Source: Malus domestica
Lineage: Eukaryota; Streptophyta; Magnoliopsida; Rosales; Rosaceae
NCBI RefSeq assembly: GCF_042453785.1
Contig: NC_091667.1
Location: 34,154,001-34,218,000, forward strand
Length of the DNA: 64,000 nucleotides
Reading direction: 5' to 3'
Part shown: positions 1 through 11,690 of the stretch, piece by piece
Numbering within the stretch: position 1 is the first letter of the stretch
Layout: each line of letters opens with the position of its first letter
Made by a program: the position numbers and the translations under genes
Notes under the pieces: model-generated
What the model saw: only the letters and a program-made list of their open reading frames with translations
What the model was told of the DNA's origin: nothing
The model's database searches: none

Positions 1-230
1 GCACTTGCCCTATCTGTTCCTCAAGCAGATGCGGAATCTTCCCTGGAAACATAAGATGTTGAAGATGAGTACTCGAGAGCAATGCCAGGTAAGTAATCAG
101 GTAAGGGGTTCCAGGCAGTCAGTTCCTGGCTGGAAGCTTGATTCCAAGTGCTGACTGATTGCTCTCTTTCTCCTTGTCTTGCAGGTAAAAACAAGGCCAA
201 AAGAAAAGACAGGGAAAAAGCATGATATGG
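1..230 (+). other. Possible 3' end of a repeat-associated ORF with one intron
   Basis: A donor-like CAG/GTAAGT near 95 and a pyrimidine-rich acceptor ending TTGCAG near 185 would splice two short open stretches ending in a lysine-rich tail and a TGA near 223. The reading is open only for a short distance, because a TAA interrupts the same frame near 52. It runs into the repeat field that follows and probably belongs to the same repetitive unit. I do not recognise the protein, and the left edge of the window hides most of it. Confidence 0.25.
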
Positions 231-239
231 GATACTCTT

Positions 240-2561
240 GCTTTTAACCCTGATGATATGAGATATTCTTGCTCTAGTATAGCTTGTTTGCAGAGGTATT
301 ATCGGGGGGAAAGAAAGCTGAATATTTCGAAAGGCTTCGTTGGGAGTGCCCTCTCAGATATGATGAAGGGTTGAGCATTTTTGCAGGTCTGCCTGTCCGT
401 TGGGGATGGAGGTCGACATATATAGGAGTCTCCCTAACAACAAGTAGTAATGTTATTCCTTTACCCTGCTTGGTCATAGCACGGTAGTGGGAGCTGCCAG
501 TTTCACATGTTTTAACTCTGTCAGAGCACTTTGAAAAAGTGGTCTGTGGTATCTGGCTCTCGAGATTCGGAGAACGATGCCTCTTCGATTTTTGAGAAAG
601 CAATCATGCTGGGGGTATGACTCTCGAGATTCGGAGAGCAGTGTCTCTTCGATTTTTGAGGAAGTAATCATGTTGGGAGTCTGGCTCTCGAGATTCGGAG
701 GGTGGTGCCTCTTCGATTTTGGAGCAAGCAATCTTGTTGGGAGTGTTGTCTCGAATGTGAGTAAAGGTTGGGCATGTTTGCTAGTCTACCTTGCCACGAA
801 GCACAAAGGTTGACACACAGGGACTTTCCAATTATCCAGCAATGGTACTGTTCCTTTACCCTCTCTTCGATTTTGAGAAAGTAGTCATGTTGGGAGTCTG
901 GCTCTCGAGATTCGGAGGACGGTGCCTCTTCGATTTTGGAGCAAGCAATCTTATTGGGAGTGTTTTCTCGAATGTGAGTAAAGGTTGGGCATGTTTGCTA
1001 GTCTACCTTGCCACGAAGCACAGAGGTTGACACACAGGGACTTTCCAATTATCCAGCAGTGGTACTGTTCCTTTACAGTTGTGGGTAATAATATGGTAGC
1101 TAGACCTTCAAAATTTATGTGTCTAAACTTTTGTTAGTGCTGTTTTTTTGCTATTCTTTTACCTTTCTTGGTCAGAGCGATGTAGTGGGAGCTGCAAGCT
1201 TCACGTGCTCAACTTTGGCAGAGAACTTTGGCAAAGTTATTTGTGGTACCCATGAGCTATTGTTGCGTGTGGGAAGTGGGTGATTGAACAGTAAGATTCA
1301 TGTGCTTTCTACTTCACCAGAAGTCTTCGACAGAATGCCCATAATTTCTGCAAAGCTGAGTGTGCGTGTGACAGGTGTTGACAAGGCTAGAAAAGTAGGT
1401 GCCTCTTCGATTTCTGAGATCGGCCCTCGTGGTCTCTGAGCAGCCCAGCTTTTGAGAAAGCGAGCGCCTCTTCGATTGATTCGGAGAACGATGCCTCATC
1501 GATTTTTGAGAAAGCAATCATGTTGGGGGTCTGGCTCTCGAGATTCGGGGAGCAGTGTCTCTTCGATTTTTGAGAAAGTAATCATGTTGGGAGTCTGGCT
1601 CTCGAGATTCGGAGGGCGGTGCCTCTTCGATTTTGGAGCAAGCAATCTTGTTGGGAGTGTTTTCTCGAATGTGAGTAAAGGTTGGGCATGTTTGCTAGTC
1701 TACCTTGCCACGAAGCACAGAGGTTGACACACAGGGACTTTCCAATTATCCAGCAATGGTACTGTTCCTTTACCCTCTCTTCGATTTTTAAGAAAGTAGT
1801 CATGTTGGGAGTCTGGCTCTCGAGATTCGGAGGACGGTGCCTCTTCGATTTTGGAGCAAGCAATCTTATTGGGAGTGTTTTCTCGAATGTGAGTAAAGGT
1901 TGGGCATGTTTGCTAGTCTACCTTGCCACGAAGCACAGAGGTTGACACACAGGGACTTTCCAATTATCCAGCAGTGGTACTGTTCCTTTACCCTTGTGGG
2001 TAATAATATGGTAGCTAGACCTTCAAAATTTATGGGTCTAAACTTTGTTAGTGCTGTTTCTTTGCTATTCTTTTACCCTTCTTGGTCAGAGCGATGTAGT
2101 GGGAGCTGCAAGCTTCACGTGCTCAACTTTGGCAGAGAACTTTGGCAAAGTTATCTGTGGTACCCATGAGCTATTGTTGCGTGTAGGAAGTGGGTGATTG
2201 AACAGTAAGATTCATGTGTTTTCTACTTCCCCAGAAGTCTTTGACAGAATGCCCATAATTTCCGCAAAACTGAGTGTGCGTGTGACAGGTGCTGACAAGG
2301 CTGGAAAAGGTTGGAAAAGTAGGTGCCTCTTCGATTTCTGATATCGGCCCTCGTGGTCTCTAGGGAGCCCAGCTTTTGAGAAAGCGAGCGCCTCTTCGAT
2401 TTTTGAGATTGGCCTTCGTGGTCTTTGAGCAGCCCAACTTTTGAGAAAGCAAACGCCTCTTCGATTTCTGAGATCAACCCTCGTGATCTCTAAGCAGCCC
2501 AGCTTTTGAGAAAGCAAACGCCTCTTCGATTTCTGAGCAGGCGCCTCTTCGATTTCTGAAG
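240..2561. repeat. Nested tandem repeat field
   Basis: Two large units of about 914 bp (about 571-1484 and 1485-2398) share the same order of blocks. Inside each, a block of about 217 bp is repeated (for example TGACACACAGGG at 811 and 1028, and again in the second unit). The motif CTCTTCGATTTTTGAG recurs throughout. At 2325-2519 there are three exact-length 65-bp units plus a partial fourth to about 2561. The 240-570 stretch is a more diverged version of the same material. Open frames here merely follow the repeat and start and stop at equivalent positions in each copy, so I do not call them genes. The field leads into the ORF at 2699, and its position suggests the 5' non-coding part of a retroelement-like repeat. 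Confidence 0.85.
2325..2561. repeat. 65-bp tandem array
   Basis: Units begin GCCTCTTCGATTT at 2325, 2390, 2455 and 2520. The first three are 65 bp each and the fourth is cut off after about 21 bp, followed by one more copy of the core motif. They differ by a few substitutions only. The array ends just upstream of a TATA-like TTTTTATAGGGG near 2577. Confidence 0.9.
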
Positions 2562-2571
2562 CTTCGTCGAG

Positions 2572-2698
2572 TGCAGATTTTTATAGGGGCTGGCATTAAG
2601 TTCCAAAGCACACTTAAATCTCCACCAGTAGAAGCTTCATTCTTGCACTTCTAAGATCTTGATTTGTCCGACCTCTTCTCTCTTCAACACCTTTGAAA
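2572..2698 (+). promoter_or_regulatory. Putative promoter and 5' leader of the 224-aa ORF
   Basis: A TATA-like TTTTTATAGGGG near 2577 lies about 120 bp upstream of the ATG. A short leader free of long reading frames follows. The call rests on spacing and composition only. Confidence 0.4.
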
Positions 2699-3373
2699 AT
2701 GTCTGGCCCCTCTGACCGTCGTTTTGACTTGAACCTTGTTGAAAAGGCAGCCCCGGCTTCTCCAGACAACATATGGCGCCCATCCTTCGTCTCCCCTACT
2801 GGTCCTCTTACCGTTGGGGATTCCGTGATGAAGAATGATATGACCGCTGCGGTGGTGGCCAGGAACCTTCTCACTCCCAAAGATAACAGACTACTTTCCA
2901 AACGGTCTGATGAGTTAGCTGTTAAGGATTCGCTGGCTCTCAGTGTTCAGTGTGCAGGTTCTGTGTCTAATATGGCCCAACGCCTATTTGCTCGAACCCG
3001 CCAAGTTGAATCATTGGCGGCTGAAGTGATGAGTCTCAAACAGGAGATTAGAGGGCTCAAGCATGAGAATAAACAGTTGCACCGGCTCGCACATGACTAT
3101 GCTACAAACATGAAGAGGAAGCTTGACCAGATGAAGGAAACTGATGGTCAGGTTTTACTTGATCATCAGAGATTTGTGGGTTTGTTCCAAAGGCATTTAT
3201 TGCCTTCGTCTTCTAGGGCTGTACCGCGTAATGAAGCTCCAAATGATCAACCTCTGATGCCTCCTCCTTCTAGGGTTCTGTCCAGTACTGAGGCTCCAAA
3301 TGATCCCCCTCCGGTGCCTTCTCTTTCTGGGGCTCTACCGACTGCTGAGACTTCTCCTAAGCAACCTTTGTGA
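2699..3373 (+). CDS. Coiled-coil protein of unknown function, probably repeat-borne
   Basis: Single-exon ORF of 224 aa. The start is the ATG at 2699 (MSGPSDRRFDLNL); the frame is open two codons further, but only from a TTG. Residues of about 90-150 are leucine/glutamate/lysine-rich with heptad-like spacing (VESLAAEVMSLKQEIRGLK), which predicts a coiled coil. The last 60 residues are proline/serine-rich with two or three degenerate repeats containing EAPNDQP- or EAPNDPP-like cores. There is no signal peptide or membrane segment. AATAAATAA near 3442 could serve polyadenylation. I recognise no domain. Its position directly after a nested repeat array suggests an ORF carried by a non-autonomous retroelement rather than a host gene. 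A single-copy gene is possible but less likely. Confidence 0.6.
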   Translation: MSGPSDRRFDLNLVEKAAPASPDNIWRPSFVSPTGPLTVGDSVMKNDMTAAVVARNLLTPKDNRLLSKRSDELAVKDSLALSVQCAGSVSNMAQRLFARTRQVESLAAEVMSLKQEIRGLKHENKQLHRLAHDYATNMKRKLDQMKETDGQVLLDHQRFVGLFQRHLLPSSSRAVPRNEAPNDQPLMPPPSRVLSSTEAPNDPPPVPSLSGALPTAETSPKQPL

Positions 3374-3633
3374 AGGCTCCCTCTTGTGTGCTTATTTTGA
3401 CTCATGTATATGTACATATTTGTAGCTTATCGGGGATATCAATAAATAAGCTTTCCTTCATTTCAACGTATTGTGTTAAATACACCAAAGCCTTCTTCGC
3501 TAAGTTCTTTGAATTTTCTTTTGTTAAAGCTTGTATGTTGAAGCTTTCTGAGTGGAGCATGTAGGTTGGGGTAGTGTTCTCTTAATTTCCCGAATGAGGA
3601 AAACTTCTCGGTTGGAGACTTGGAAAATCCAAG
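3374..3633. other. 3' flank of the ORF, meeting the LINE 3' end
   Basis: AT-rich, with AATAAATAA near 3442. Near 3619-3637 a perfect hairpin, GACTTGG-AAAAT-CCAAGTC, lies next to the 3' end of the minus-strand LINE. No gene is seen. Confidence 0.4.
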
Positions 3634-6600
3634 TCACTGAGTGGGATCGGCTATATGAATCTTAGAACGCCATTGTGCTCGATCCTGTGTCATGTCCTTC
3701 GTTAGATCCAAGTACTCTAAGTCTTTTCTTAGAGTCTCTTCCAAAGTTTTCCTAGGTCTTCCTCTACCCCTTCGGCCCTGAACCTCTGTCCCATAGTCGC
3801 ATCTTCTAATCGGAACGTCAGTAGGCCTTCTTTGCACATGTCCAAACCACCGTAACCGATTTTCTCTCATCTTTCCTTCAATTTCGGCTACTCCTACTTT
3901 ACCCCGGATATCCTCATTCCTAATCTTATCCTTTCTCGTGTGCCCACACATCCAACGAAGCATCCTCATCTCCGCTACACCCATTTTGTGTACGTGTTGA
4001 TGTTTCACCGCCCAACATTCTGTGCCATACAGCATCGCCGGCCTTATTGCCGTCCTATAAAATTTTCCCTTGAGCTTCAGTGGCATACGGCGGTCACACA
4101 ACACGCCGGATGCACTCTTCCACTTCATCCATCCCACTTGTATTCTATGGTTGAGATCTCCATCTAATTCTCCGTTCTTTTGCAAGATAGATCCTAGGTA
4201 ACGAAAACGGTCGCTCTTTGGTATTTCTTGATCTCCGATCCTCACCCCTAACTCGTTTTGGCCTCCATTTGCACTGAACTTGCACTCCATATATTCTGTC
4301 TTTGATCGGCTTAGGCGAAGACCTTTAGATTCCAACACTTCTCTCCAAAGGTTAAGCTTTGCATTTACCCCTTCCTGAGTTTCATCTATCAACACTATAT
4401 CGTCTGCGAAAAGCATACACCAAGGAATATCATCTTGAATATGTCGTGTTAACTCATCCATTACCAACGCAAAAAGGTAAGGACTTAAGGATGAGCCTTG
4501 ATGTAATCCTACAGTTATGGGAAAGCTTTCGGTTTGTCCTTCATGAGTTCTTACGGCAGTCTTTGCTCCTTCATACATATCCTTTATAGCTTGGATATAT
4601 GCTACTCGTACTCCTTTCTTCTCTAAAATCCTCCAAAGAATGTCTCTTGGGACCCTATCATACGCTTTTTCCAAATCTATAAAGACCATGTGTAAATCCT
4701 TTTTCCCATCTCTATATCTTTCCATCAATCTTCGTAAGAGATAGATTGCCTCCATGGTTGAGCGCCCTGGCATGAACCCGAATTGGTTGTCCGAAACCCG
4801 TGTCTCTTGCCTCAATCTATGCTCAATGACTCTCTCCCAGAGCTTCATTGTATGACTCATTAGCTTAATACCCCTATAGTTCATGCAATTTTGTACGTCG
4901 CCCTTATTCTTGTAGATAGGCACCAAAGTGCTCATTCGCCACTCATTTGGCATCTTCTTCGTTTTCAAAATCCTATTGAAAAGGTCAGTGAGCCATGTTA
5001 TACCTGTCTCTCCCAAAAGTTTCCACACTTCGATTGGTATATCGTCTGGGCCTATTGCTTTTTTATGCTTCATCTTCTTCAAAGCTACAACCACTTCTTC
5101 CTTCCGGATTCGACGATAAAAGGAGTAGTTTCTACACTCTTCTGAGTTACTCAACTCCCCTAAAGAAGCACTCATTTCATGTCCTTCATTGAAAAGATTA
5201 TGAAAATAACCTCTCCATCTGTCTTTAACCGCGTTCTCTGTAGCAAGAACCTTTCCATCCTCATCCTTGATGCACCTCACTTGGTTTAGGTCCCTTGTCT
5301 TCTTTTCCCTTGCTCTAGATAGTTTATAGATATCCAACTCTCCTTCTTTGGTATCTAGTCGTTTATACATATCGTCGTAAGCCGCTAACTTAGCTTCTCT
5401 GACAGCTTTCTTCGCCTCTTGCTTCGCTTTTCTATACCTTTCACCATTTTCATCAGTCCTCTCCTTGTATAAGGCTTTACAACATTCCTTCTTAGCCTTC
5501 ACCTTTGTTTGTACCTCCTCATTCCACCACCAAGATTCCTTTTGGTGTGGGGCAAAGCCCTTGGACTCTCCTAATACCTCTTTTGCTACTTTTCGGATAC
5601 AACTAGCCATGGAATCCCACATTTGGCTAGCTTCCCCCTCTCTATCCCACACACATTGGGTGATTACCTTCTCTTTGAAAATTGCTTGTTTTTCTTCTTT
5701 TAGATTCCACCATCTAGTCCTTGGGCACTTCCAAGTCTTGTTCTTTTGTCTTACTCTTTTGATATGTACATCCATCACCAACAAGCGATGTTGATTAGCC
5801 ACGCTCTCTCCTGGTATAACTTTGCAATCCTTACAAGTTATACGATCCCCTTTCCTCATTAGAAGAAAATCTATTTGTGTTTTTGACGACCCACTCTTGT
5901 AGGTGATCACATGTTCTTCTCTCTTCTTAAAGAAGGTGTTGGCTAAGAAGAGATCATATGCCATTGCAAAATCCAAGATAGCTTCCCCATCCTCATTTCT
6001 CTCCCCAAAACCATGGCCACCATGAAAACCTCCATAGTTGCCTGTCTCCCTGCCCACGTGTCCATTTAAATCTCCTCCTATAAATAACTTCTCCGTCTGA
6101 GCAATTCCTTGCACCAAGTCTCCAAGATCTTCCCAAAATTTCTCCTTCGAACTCGTATCCAACCCTACTTGAGGTGCGTACGCACTAATCACATTGATAA
6201 GTTCTTGTCCTATTACAATCTTGATTGCCATGATTCTATCTCCTACCCTCTTGACATCTACAACATCTTGTACCAAGGTCTTGTCCACGATGATGCCAAC
6301 ACCGTTTCTCGTTCTATTTGTGCCCGAATACCAAAGTTTAAACCCTGAGTTTTCTAGATCCTTTGCCTTACTACCAACCCACTTAGTTTCTTGTAGGCAC
6401 ATAATATTTATCCTTCTCCTCACCATAACTTCCACTACTTCCATAGATTTTCCCGTTAAGGTTCCTATATTCCACGTTCCTAAACGCATTTTGCTCTCTT
6501 GAACTCTACCCTTCTGTCCTAGCTTCTTCACCCTCCCCCGTCTAATAGGATCAAAGTACTTCTTTTGTGTGTCCCGGGTAAAGTTGATAGGAGCATATGC

Positions 6601-6898
6601 TCCCAAACAACTTTGAGTGGAGTCGTTCGAAAAGAAGTTTCTATGGCCCCCTTGCTCATTTAACACTGCATCCGGGTGCCGATGGAGATACAGCGACCCT
6701 TGCTCACTTATCACTGTGCTCAGGCCACACAGCGCGCCACTTACGGGTGACGCCCTAGCTTTAGCGCGATTTTGTTCTGGATTCATTTTCATAAGGATTC
6801 GACGTGATCATGGAGTGCCGGCTGTCGACTACCTGACGCCCTCCCCCTCCTCCTTTATCCGGGCTTGGGACCGGCCATGTAAGACATAGGCGGAGTTA
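3600..6898 (-). mobile_element. RTE-type LINE retrotransposon, near full length
   Basis: A non-LTR element on the minus strand. Its 5' region (about 6793-6898, C/T-rich on the plus strand) precedes one long ORF, and the 3' untranslated tail is very short, as is usual for RTE-clade LINEs. I could not place convincing target-site duplications. The A-rich stretch at 6900-6970 lies at the 5' side and so is not a LINE poly-A tail. The ORF has no internal stop, suggesting fairly recent insertion. Confidence 0.85.
3634..6792 (-). CDS. LINE ORF: endonuclease plus reverse transcriptase
   Basis: 1052 aa without a stop. Residues from about 102 form an exonuclease-endonuclease-phosphatase domain: [13 protein letters not shown], the LQETKW catalytic glutamate near 133, GGDLNGHVG, and TQIDFLL. 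The reverse transcriptase follows, with the fingers motif NYRGIKLM, the first catalytic aspartate in [11 protein letters not shown], the [20 protein letters not shown] block, and the FADDIVLI catalytic pair. The C-terminus carries a basic, tryptophan-rich tail. There is no gag-like first ORF or RNase H, which fits the RTE clade. The first 100 residues look poorly conserved, so translation may really start at the methionine near residue 102. The protein would nick DNA and copy its own RNA into the target site. The intact frame means it could be active, but expression is unknown. Confidence 0.9.
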   Translation of the reverse strand: MKMNPEQNRAKARASPVSGALCGLSTVISEQGSLYLHRHPDAVLNEQGGHRNFFSNDSTQSCLGAYAPINFTRDTQKKYFDPIRRGRVKKLGQKGRVQESKMRLGTWNIGTLTGKSMEVVEVMVRRRINIMCLQETKWVGSKAKDLENSGFKLWYSGTNRTRNGVGIIVDKTLVQDVVDVKRVGDRIMAIKIVIGQELINVISAYAPQVGLDTSSKEKFWEDLGDLVQGIAQTEKLFIGGDLNGHVGRETGNYGGFHGGHGFGERNEDGEAILDFAMAYDLFLANTFFKKREEHVITYKSGSSKTQIDFLLMRKGDRITCKDCKVIPGESVANQHRLLVMDVHIKRVRQKNKTWKCPRTRWWNLKEEKQAIFKEKVITQCVWDREGEASQMWDSMASCIRKVAKEVLGESKGFAPHQKESWWWNEEVQTKVKAKKECCKALYKERTDENGERYRKAKQEAKKAVREAKLAAYDDMYKRLDTKEGELDIYKLSRAREKKTRDLNQVRCIKDEDGKVLATENAVKDRWRGYFHNLFNEGHEMSASLGELSNSEECRNYSFYRRIRKEEVVVALKKMKHKKAIGPDDIPIEVWKLLGETGITWLTDLFNRILKTKKMPNEWRMSTLVPIYKNKGDVQNCMNYRGIKLMSHTMKLWERVIEHRLRQETRVSDNQFGFMPGRSTMEAIYLLRRLMERYRDGKKDLHMVFIDLEKAYDRVPRDILWRILEKKGVRVAYIQAIKDMYEGAKTAVRTHEGQTESFPITVGLHQGSSLSPYLFALVMDELTRHIQDDIPWCMLFADDIVLIDETQEGVNAKLNLWREVLESKGLRLSRSKTEYMECKFSANGGQNELGVRIGDQEIPKSDRFRYLGSILQKNGELDGDLNHRIQVGWMKWKSASGVLCDRRMPLKLKGKFYRTAIRPAMLYGTECWAVKHQHVHKMGVAEMRMLRWMCGHTRKDKIRNEDIRGKVGVAEIEGKMRENRLRWFGHVQRRPTDVPIRRCDYGTEVQGRRGRGRPRKTLEETLRKDLEYLDLTKDMTQDRAQWRSKIHIADPTQ

Positions 6899-6899
6899 T

Positions 6900-7500
6900 C
6901 GTAAACAAATAAAAAAAAAAATAAAAAAATCTAGAACAACAGCAGAGATAACAAAAATTATAAAAAAAAACCATAAAAATTTTCAATCAAAAGTTTTAGA
7001 ATTAAACTCACAGGAAGTTCTGTAACCAGTTGCAAGTGGCTGCACCCTCGTTGGTGACCAATTGCAAAGTGGCCTTTTTGCCCAGATCTGTAACCAATTG
7101 TAAAGTCGTCTTTTTGCTCAGTTCACTACGGTTTCATTTCAGTTATTTTCATTCGTATGTAGATATATTGAATCATTGATTGCTATATTAACTCTAGAAA
7201 GCCACGAATGGAAGTTGAAGTATTAAAGGACTCAACACTTACTATTTAGTTTAAATACTCTATCTGCAACTGAGCTGAATTCACAACCTATGCTAATTAA
7301 GGGTGTAGAGTTTCACCTTCTTCCTAGCCATAAATGGTCGGAAAGTCTTGAAATTGGCCAAAGAAAGCTGGGATCCTCATCGAACAAACCCACCGAGGTG
7401 CGTTTATGGAACTCCTCACTGTTTAATCTGCATTACCAGAACAAAATGTAAATTCACCAGTTAAATGCGTGTATCAATTTCATAATGTAGTTTATTACAA
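6900..7500. other. AT-rich intergenic DNA
   Basis: A-rich runs at 6908-6970, then a short imperfect duplication around GTAACCAGTTGCAA and GTAACCAATTGTAA near 7021-7110. No gene or structured element is seen. Confidence 0.4.
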
Positions 7501-7520
7501 AGATTAAGAAGTGAAAATTA

Positions 7521-7790
7521 CCATAGCAGTAGTGGCATCTCCGAAAAGGGCAATGAGGGATGACACAGCTACTTGGCCAACAGATGCGGCTAGGGCTCCA
7601 AACACTAAAACCCCGTACACTGCACATAAGGATGCTGCAAAATAATTAACGCAAGAAACAGTTCAATATAACTTTAAAAATTTTGGGAAGTTGATGTGGC
7701 ATAATCGTCATATACCAATTGATTCATAAATCGTGACCATCCATCCAAGCAAAAGCATCTACATAAACTGCATGGTAGATTTTTTATGTG
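7521..7790 (-). pseudogene. Possible exon remnants of an unrecognised membrane protein
   Basis: On the minus strand, a stretch bounded by AG near 7638 and GT near 7521 reads as a hydrophobic peptide containing AVYGVLVFGALAASVG and SSLIALFGDATTAM. An upstream stretch (about 7730-7790) reads LLLGWMVTIYESIG with a compatible splice phase, but it carries an in-frame TAG just before. Together they look like two exons of a multi-pass membrane protein that has decayed. I cannot name the family, and no long flanking exons are visible. Confidence 0.3.
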
Positions 7791-8339
7791 TTCCAGATTC
7801 ATTATCTGCAAAATATGCATCTATCAAACAACATAAATCTAACTATAGATCATTATCTTAAGCGAAAAAAGAAACTACAAAATTTGAAGTTTGATCTAAC
7901 AGTTATTCAGTAATTTCTTTATATCATTTGAATAAGAAATTATTGCATAAAATGAATCTATCCAGTTCACCACAGATTAGTAATCGAGTCTAATTTGGTC
8001 GACATGATCAAATGTGTGTGTGTGTATGTATCTATATGTATATATATATATGTAGCCATTGTATGCAAAGCCCTAACAGATTGAAGTGATCTCTTAAAAC
8101 TTGATATGGAGCATCGTTCTCTTCCCATGTTTGTAGGATATATTACATGGTTCCACTTCAAGCATTATGGCCAACAGCTATGGCGGTCCATTAGACAAAT
8201 TAGATGGTTTTAGTACGTCGTCGATCTCTAGCCTTATATCAAAATTGTGGAGTGCGGAACCCTTATCCCAGAAAACCTCAATATGCAGATGAGATATAAC
8301 ATTTGAATCAAGCAATTCACAAATACAAAAATTACTTAC

Positions 8340-9200
8340 AAAATAATTTTGAAAGTAAGTAAAAAAAAAAAAGATCTTTTGTATGCCTATTACCTTCATC
8401 GGACCCAAAAAAGGTGGGAAAGGCCTGAAATTGGCCAGAAAAAACTCGCATCTTCGTCGGAAAGCCCACCGCAGACTGGGCTTATTGAACTCTTTGATAG
8501 AGGGGTAAATTCGAATATGCAAAGCTCAAATGTTGTTGTTAGGACTCTCTTGAGTCCCGGGAGAACTGCGAGAGGGAAGAGAGACAAGGGATAAGAAAGA
8601 ATTAAAAAAAAAAATTAACAGTGCATATGCGATCCAGGGCCACCATTGGAATAAGGTAAAATCTGTGCACCCAGAACATAAGAAATACCTGCATAAAAGT
8701 ATTAACACACATAGATTAGATCATTTGAAGCTTATATCATGCGCACCAAGCCAAAACAAATAATTTGAAGTCAGACCAACCAAAACAAACAAAAGTCAGT
8801 TACCATGGAAGATTATCACAAAATCGCAGGACCCAGACAATCTGAATAGAGTGGGTTCTACGGGTGGAAGAAAGCGCAAAAGCTATTGCCACGATGGAGC
8901 AAGTCGGGGAACGCGGGGTAGAGAAGACGCCTCTGAGAGAACCCGAGAACGGAGGGATGCCCTTTCTAAGATCAGCGAATGGAAGCAAATGGGCCTTTCC
9001 GCGATGACCAACACGTGTACACGGGGCAGAAAAAAAAAATGGCAATTGCAGAAAACGGCGAGAGAGAGAAGCAAAACGAAAGGCGGAGAATGAAACGGCA
9101 GAGAAAGGGATGGCAACGGAAACCGTAGAAAACCCGAACAGGTATTTCCTGTAACCAAACCCGTTGGGTAACGGATTAACGGTTTTCCCACTGTGCAACC
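8340..9200. other. Unassigned sequence, slight GC rise, no supported gene
   Basis: The segment 8395-8500 is a diverged cousin of 7319-7420: both contain GAAATTGGCCA and a following cluster on a CCCACCG core. Frames in 8800-9200 are short and low-complexity (arginine/lysine-rich on plus), so I call none of them. Confidence 0.3.
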
Positions 9201-9650
9201 ACCTTACCCACGAGCCCTAGCCACCCACGGTCTCACCCTCCTCCCACGCCCCAGACCTGCGGCAGCAAGCTTCAATTTGCTGAAGCTCTTCCCATCACCG
9301 ACCCCACTCCCTCAGCAACCTTCAACCCAAAATCGCAGCAATTTTCAAACTTGCTTCACCAGCAACCCACGGCTGCACAACCCCTTATTTTATATGGGCC
9401 AGACCCTGGCCAACCCAGCCTCTGCAACCCCGCGACTTATCCCCCTGCACCTGCAGCTGCTCCACCTTCAACCTGCACTTGTCTTCTAGGCTTAGACTTG
9501 CGACAGCTCAAACCACCTCCAGCTGCAAACCGTGACCCATCTTCATCGAATTTCTCAAACCTCAGCGGCGAAATTACACTGAGACGAAGCTTCAGAGATG
9601 TAAAAGGGGCTTATTTGCAGCTAGGTCTTAGAACTTATTAAAAAATAATA
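9200..9650. other. C-rich transcript-like segment, related to the interior of the MULE at 24.6 kb
   Basis: This stretch is markedly more C-rich than its surroundings. It contains CAACCTTCAACCCAAAATCGC near 9318, which recurs almost exactly near 25322 inside the TIR element. It may be part of a captured or repetitive sequence. Overlapping proline-rich frames are short and none is convincing. Confidence 0.35.
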
Positions 9651-11690
9651 ATAATTAAAGAAAGGGGAAGGAGGGGAAGAGAAGAGTGGGGAGCGGCCAG
9701 AAAATAGAGAAGTACGAAGGAGAGGAGACGAACGGCAGGGAGACTAGGGTTCGAAGTTTGAAGTTTGAAGTCTGCACACTGCACAATCTGCATCTCAAGA
9801 GGTACGTTTTCTGGAAGAACTCAAAAGCTTTGAAGCGTGCACGGCACCTCAAGACTTTTTGAGTCTCCCCATGCAGTATTAAAGATGGAGTATTAAAGTT
9901 GCTAGAAAAAATAATAAGGATTTCATTCTTTCATAAAAAAAATATAAATAATAAATATTTATATTTTTTTGTTAAAGAATGAAAACGGCGTGGGTTCGAG
10001 TATGGGTTCGGAACAGATACCCCTATAACTATAACTGAACTTGAAATTGAACAATTTACCCAACGGTTATCTATAACAGTAAAAAACCTGAAATTTGATT
10101 CCCGGAACTGAACTATTCGGTTCGGTTATCTGTGGAGATCGGTTTGACGGATTAAATTGTCATCCCTAAGAGAAGGCCAACGATGAAAAATATGTGGACA
10201 GCGAGGGCAAAAATCGCCATTTTTCTGTGCAAAGAGTTGAAAAAAAAAACACAGGGAAGACCAATTTAAGGGGCATTTTCGTCCACACACTATTCATAAA
10301 TAGTGCACCCGAGTTTGGGTTTTAGTATAGGTATAATTTATGAGGTTTATAATATGAACCACTGGTATGAAAGAAAACAATAGTTTCCTGTCTCTTTACG
10401 AAATCCTAACTTGTCAATTATTTAATGTTTTTCTCTCACCCCTATTCCTCATTTTGTTAACTGTTCAAGGATATGACTGTTTTCTACGTGTTTACACCTC
10501 AAGTACAGGGTCGAGCATGAGGGTAGCTGGAGTAGGCGTCTGCCTAAGGCCTCCAATTTTTAGACAGGTCTAGACAGGGATGGGCGGGAGCTATGCGGGC
10601 TCATATGTAAATGCCGGAATCTGAAAATCTTTTGTTGTAGGATTGGCCTTGAGCAAGGAAGAAGAAAACACAATTTTACTTAAAATTATCCCATTATCTA
10701 TTTTTATAATTGCACGTTTTCTCCATTTTAAATAGTCAACACCATCTTATTTTTATTTTTTTACTTATCTCTTAACTATCACCTTTATGTTTTTTTTATG
10801 GGGTTTTATTACATTATTTTAATATCACACCATATAATATATATCTTTATTAAGTACCTAAAAGGCTAAAACTCACCTTTTTTTTTAAATGACATTATTT
10901 AATGTTCAAATTAATTAGTTTATATAATATATAATAAATTATTCAAATCCATCTCGTTCGCCTAGGCGCGTATACGAAAATTACTATCATCTTCACTCTA
11001 GTATTTTCCCTGGATATAAGATGTTGTCTTTGTAATTCAACCATTCATTCATTTATTGAACGTAATAAGCGACATTGTAACAATAAAAAATGATTGGAAT
11101 TTGGCGTACTGGGAAGAGATTTTTCTTTCGGTTTGAATTTGTTGAAAAATTAGATTATGTAAACCTAATAAGTGCATTTGCATCTAAAAACGAGAGACGA
11201 GTAATGTTTGTATATCTTTCTTTATTCAATATTCATTTTTAAAGATATTTGTTGTAGAAATAAACTTTTTATGTATTTAGAAAGAAAAAAATTTACACAT
11301 GTCAATGTACAAAGGGTCTGAAGTCAAATAACTTTAGGGCCTCACTTTAAAGACTTGGCTAAGGGCCCCAAATTCTCAGGACCGACCTGCTCAAGTAAAA
11401 TTTCACTACAGAGATCATTGTGTCACCATTTAATGTCTAAAACATAACTAAAATAACAAGAATACCGAGTTACTATGGTACAAAACCAACAGCATAAAAC
11501 ATTCAACTCATTTTAGACACATCCCTCCAAGGGCAAACTCTATAGCAGACTGTTACTGCCACCAGCTCACTACACATCATAAGACTTGATCACAGAAATA
11601 TTGAGATAAAAACCTACACCACTCTTCAACTTGATATCCATGATTCAGTGATTCACACATAGCAATAAAACCCAGCGTTCTTGATGTGGT
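9650..11690. other. AT-rich DNA with decayed transposon-like pieces
   Basis: Nothing coding is supported. The stretch 10530-11395 begins near TAGGCGTCTGCCTAAGGCC and ends near GGCTAAGGGCCCCAAATTC, a composition I associate with old plant DNA-transposon termini. No clean inverted repeat or target duplication could be shown. Confidence 0.3.

Noticed and set aside
274-2517. About a dozen overlapping reading frames of 67-101 codons on both strands
   Set aside because: They follow the tandem repeats: the same peptide recurs at each repeat unit and frames are open on both strands, as expected from a repeat lacking stops.
8851-9093. 80-codon arginine/lysine-rich frame
   Set aside because: Low complexity, no conserved motif, overlapping open frames on the other strand. 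I briefly compared it with the arginine-rich MTB N-terminus and saw no real match.
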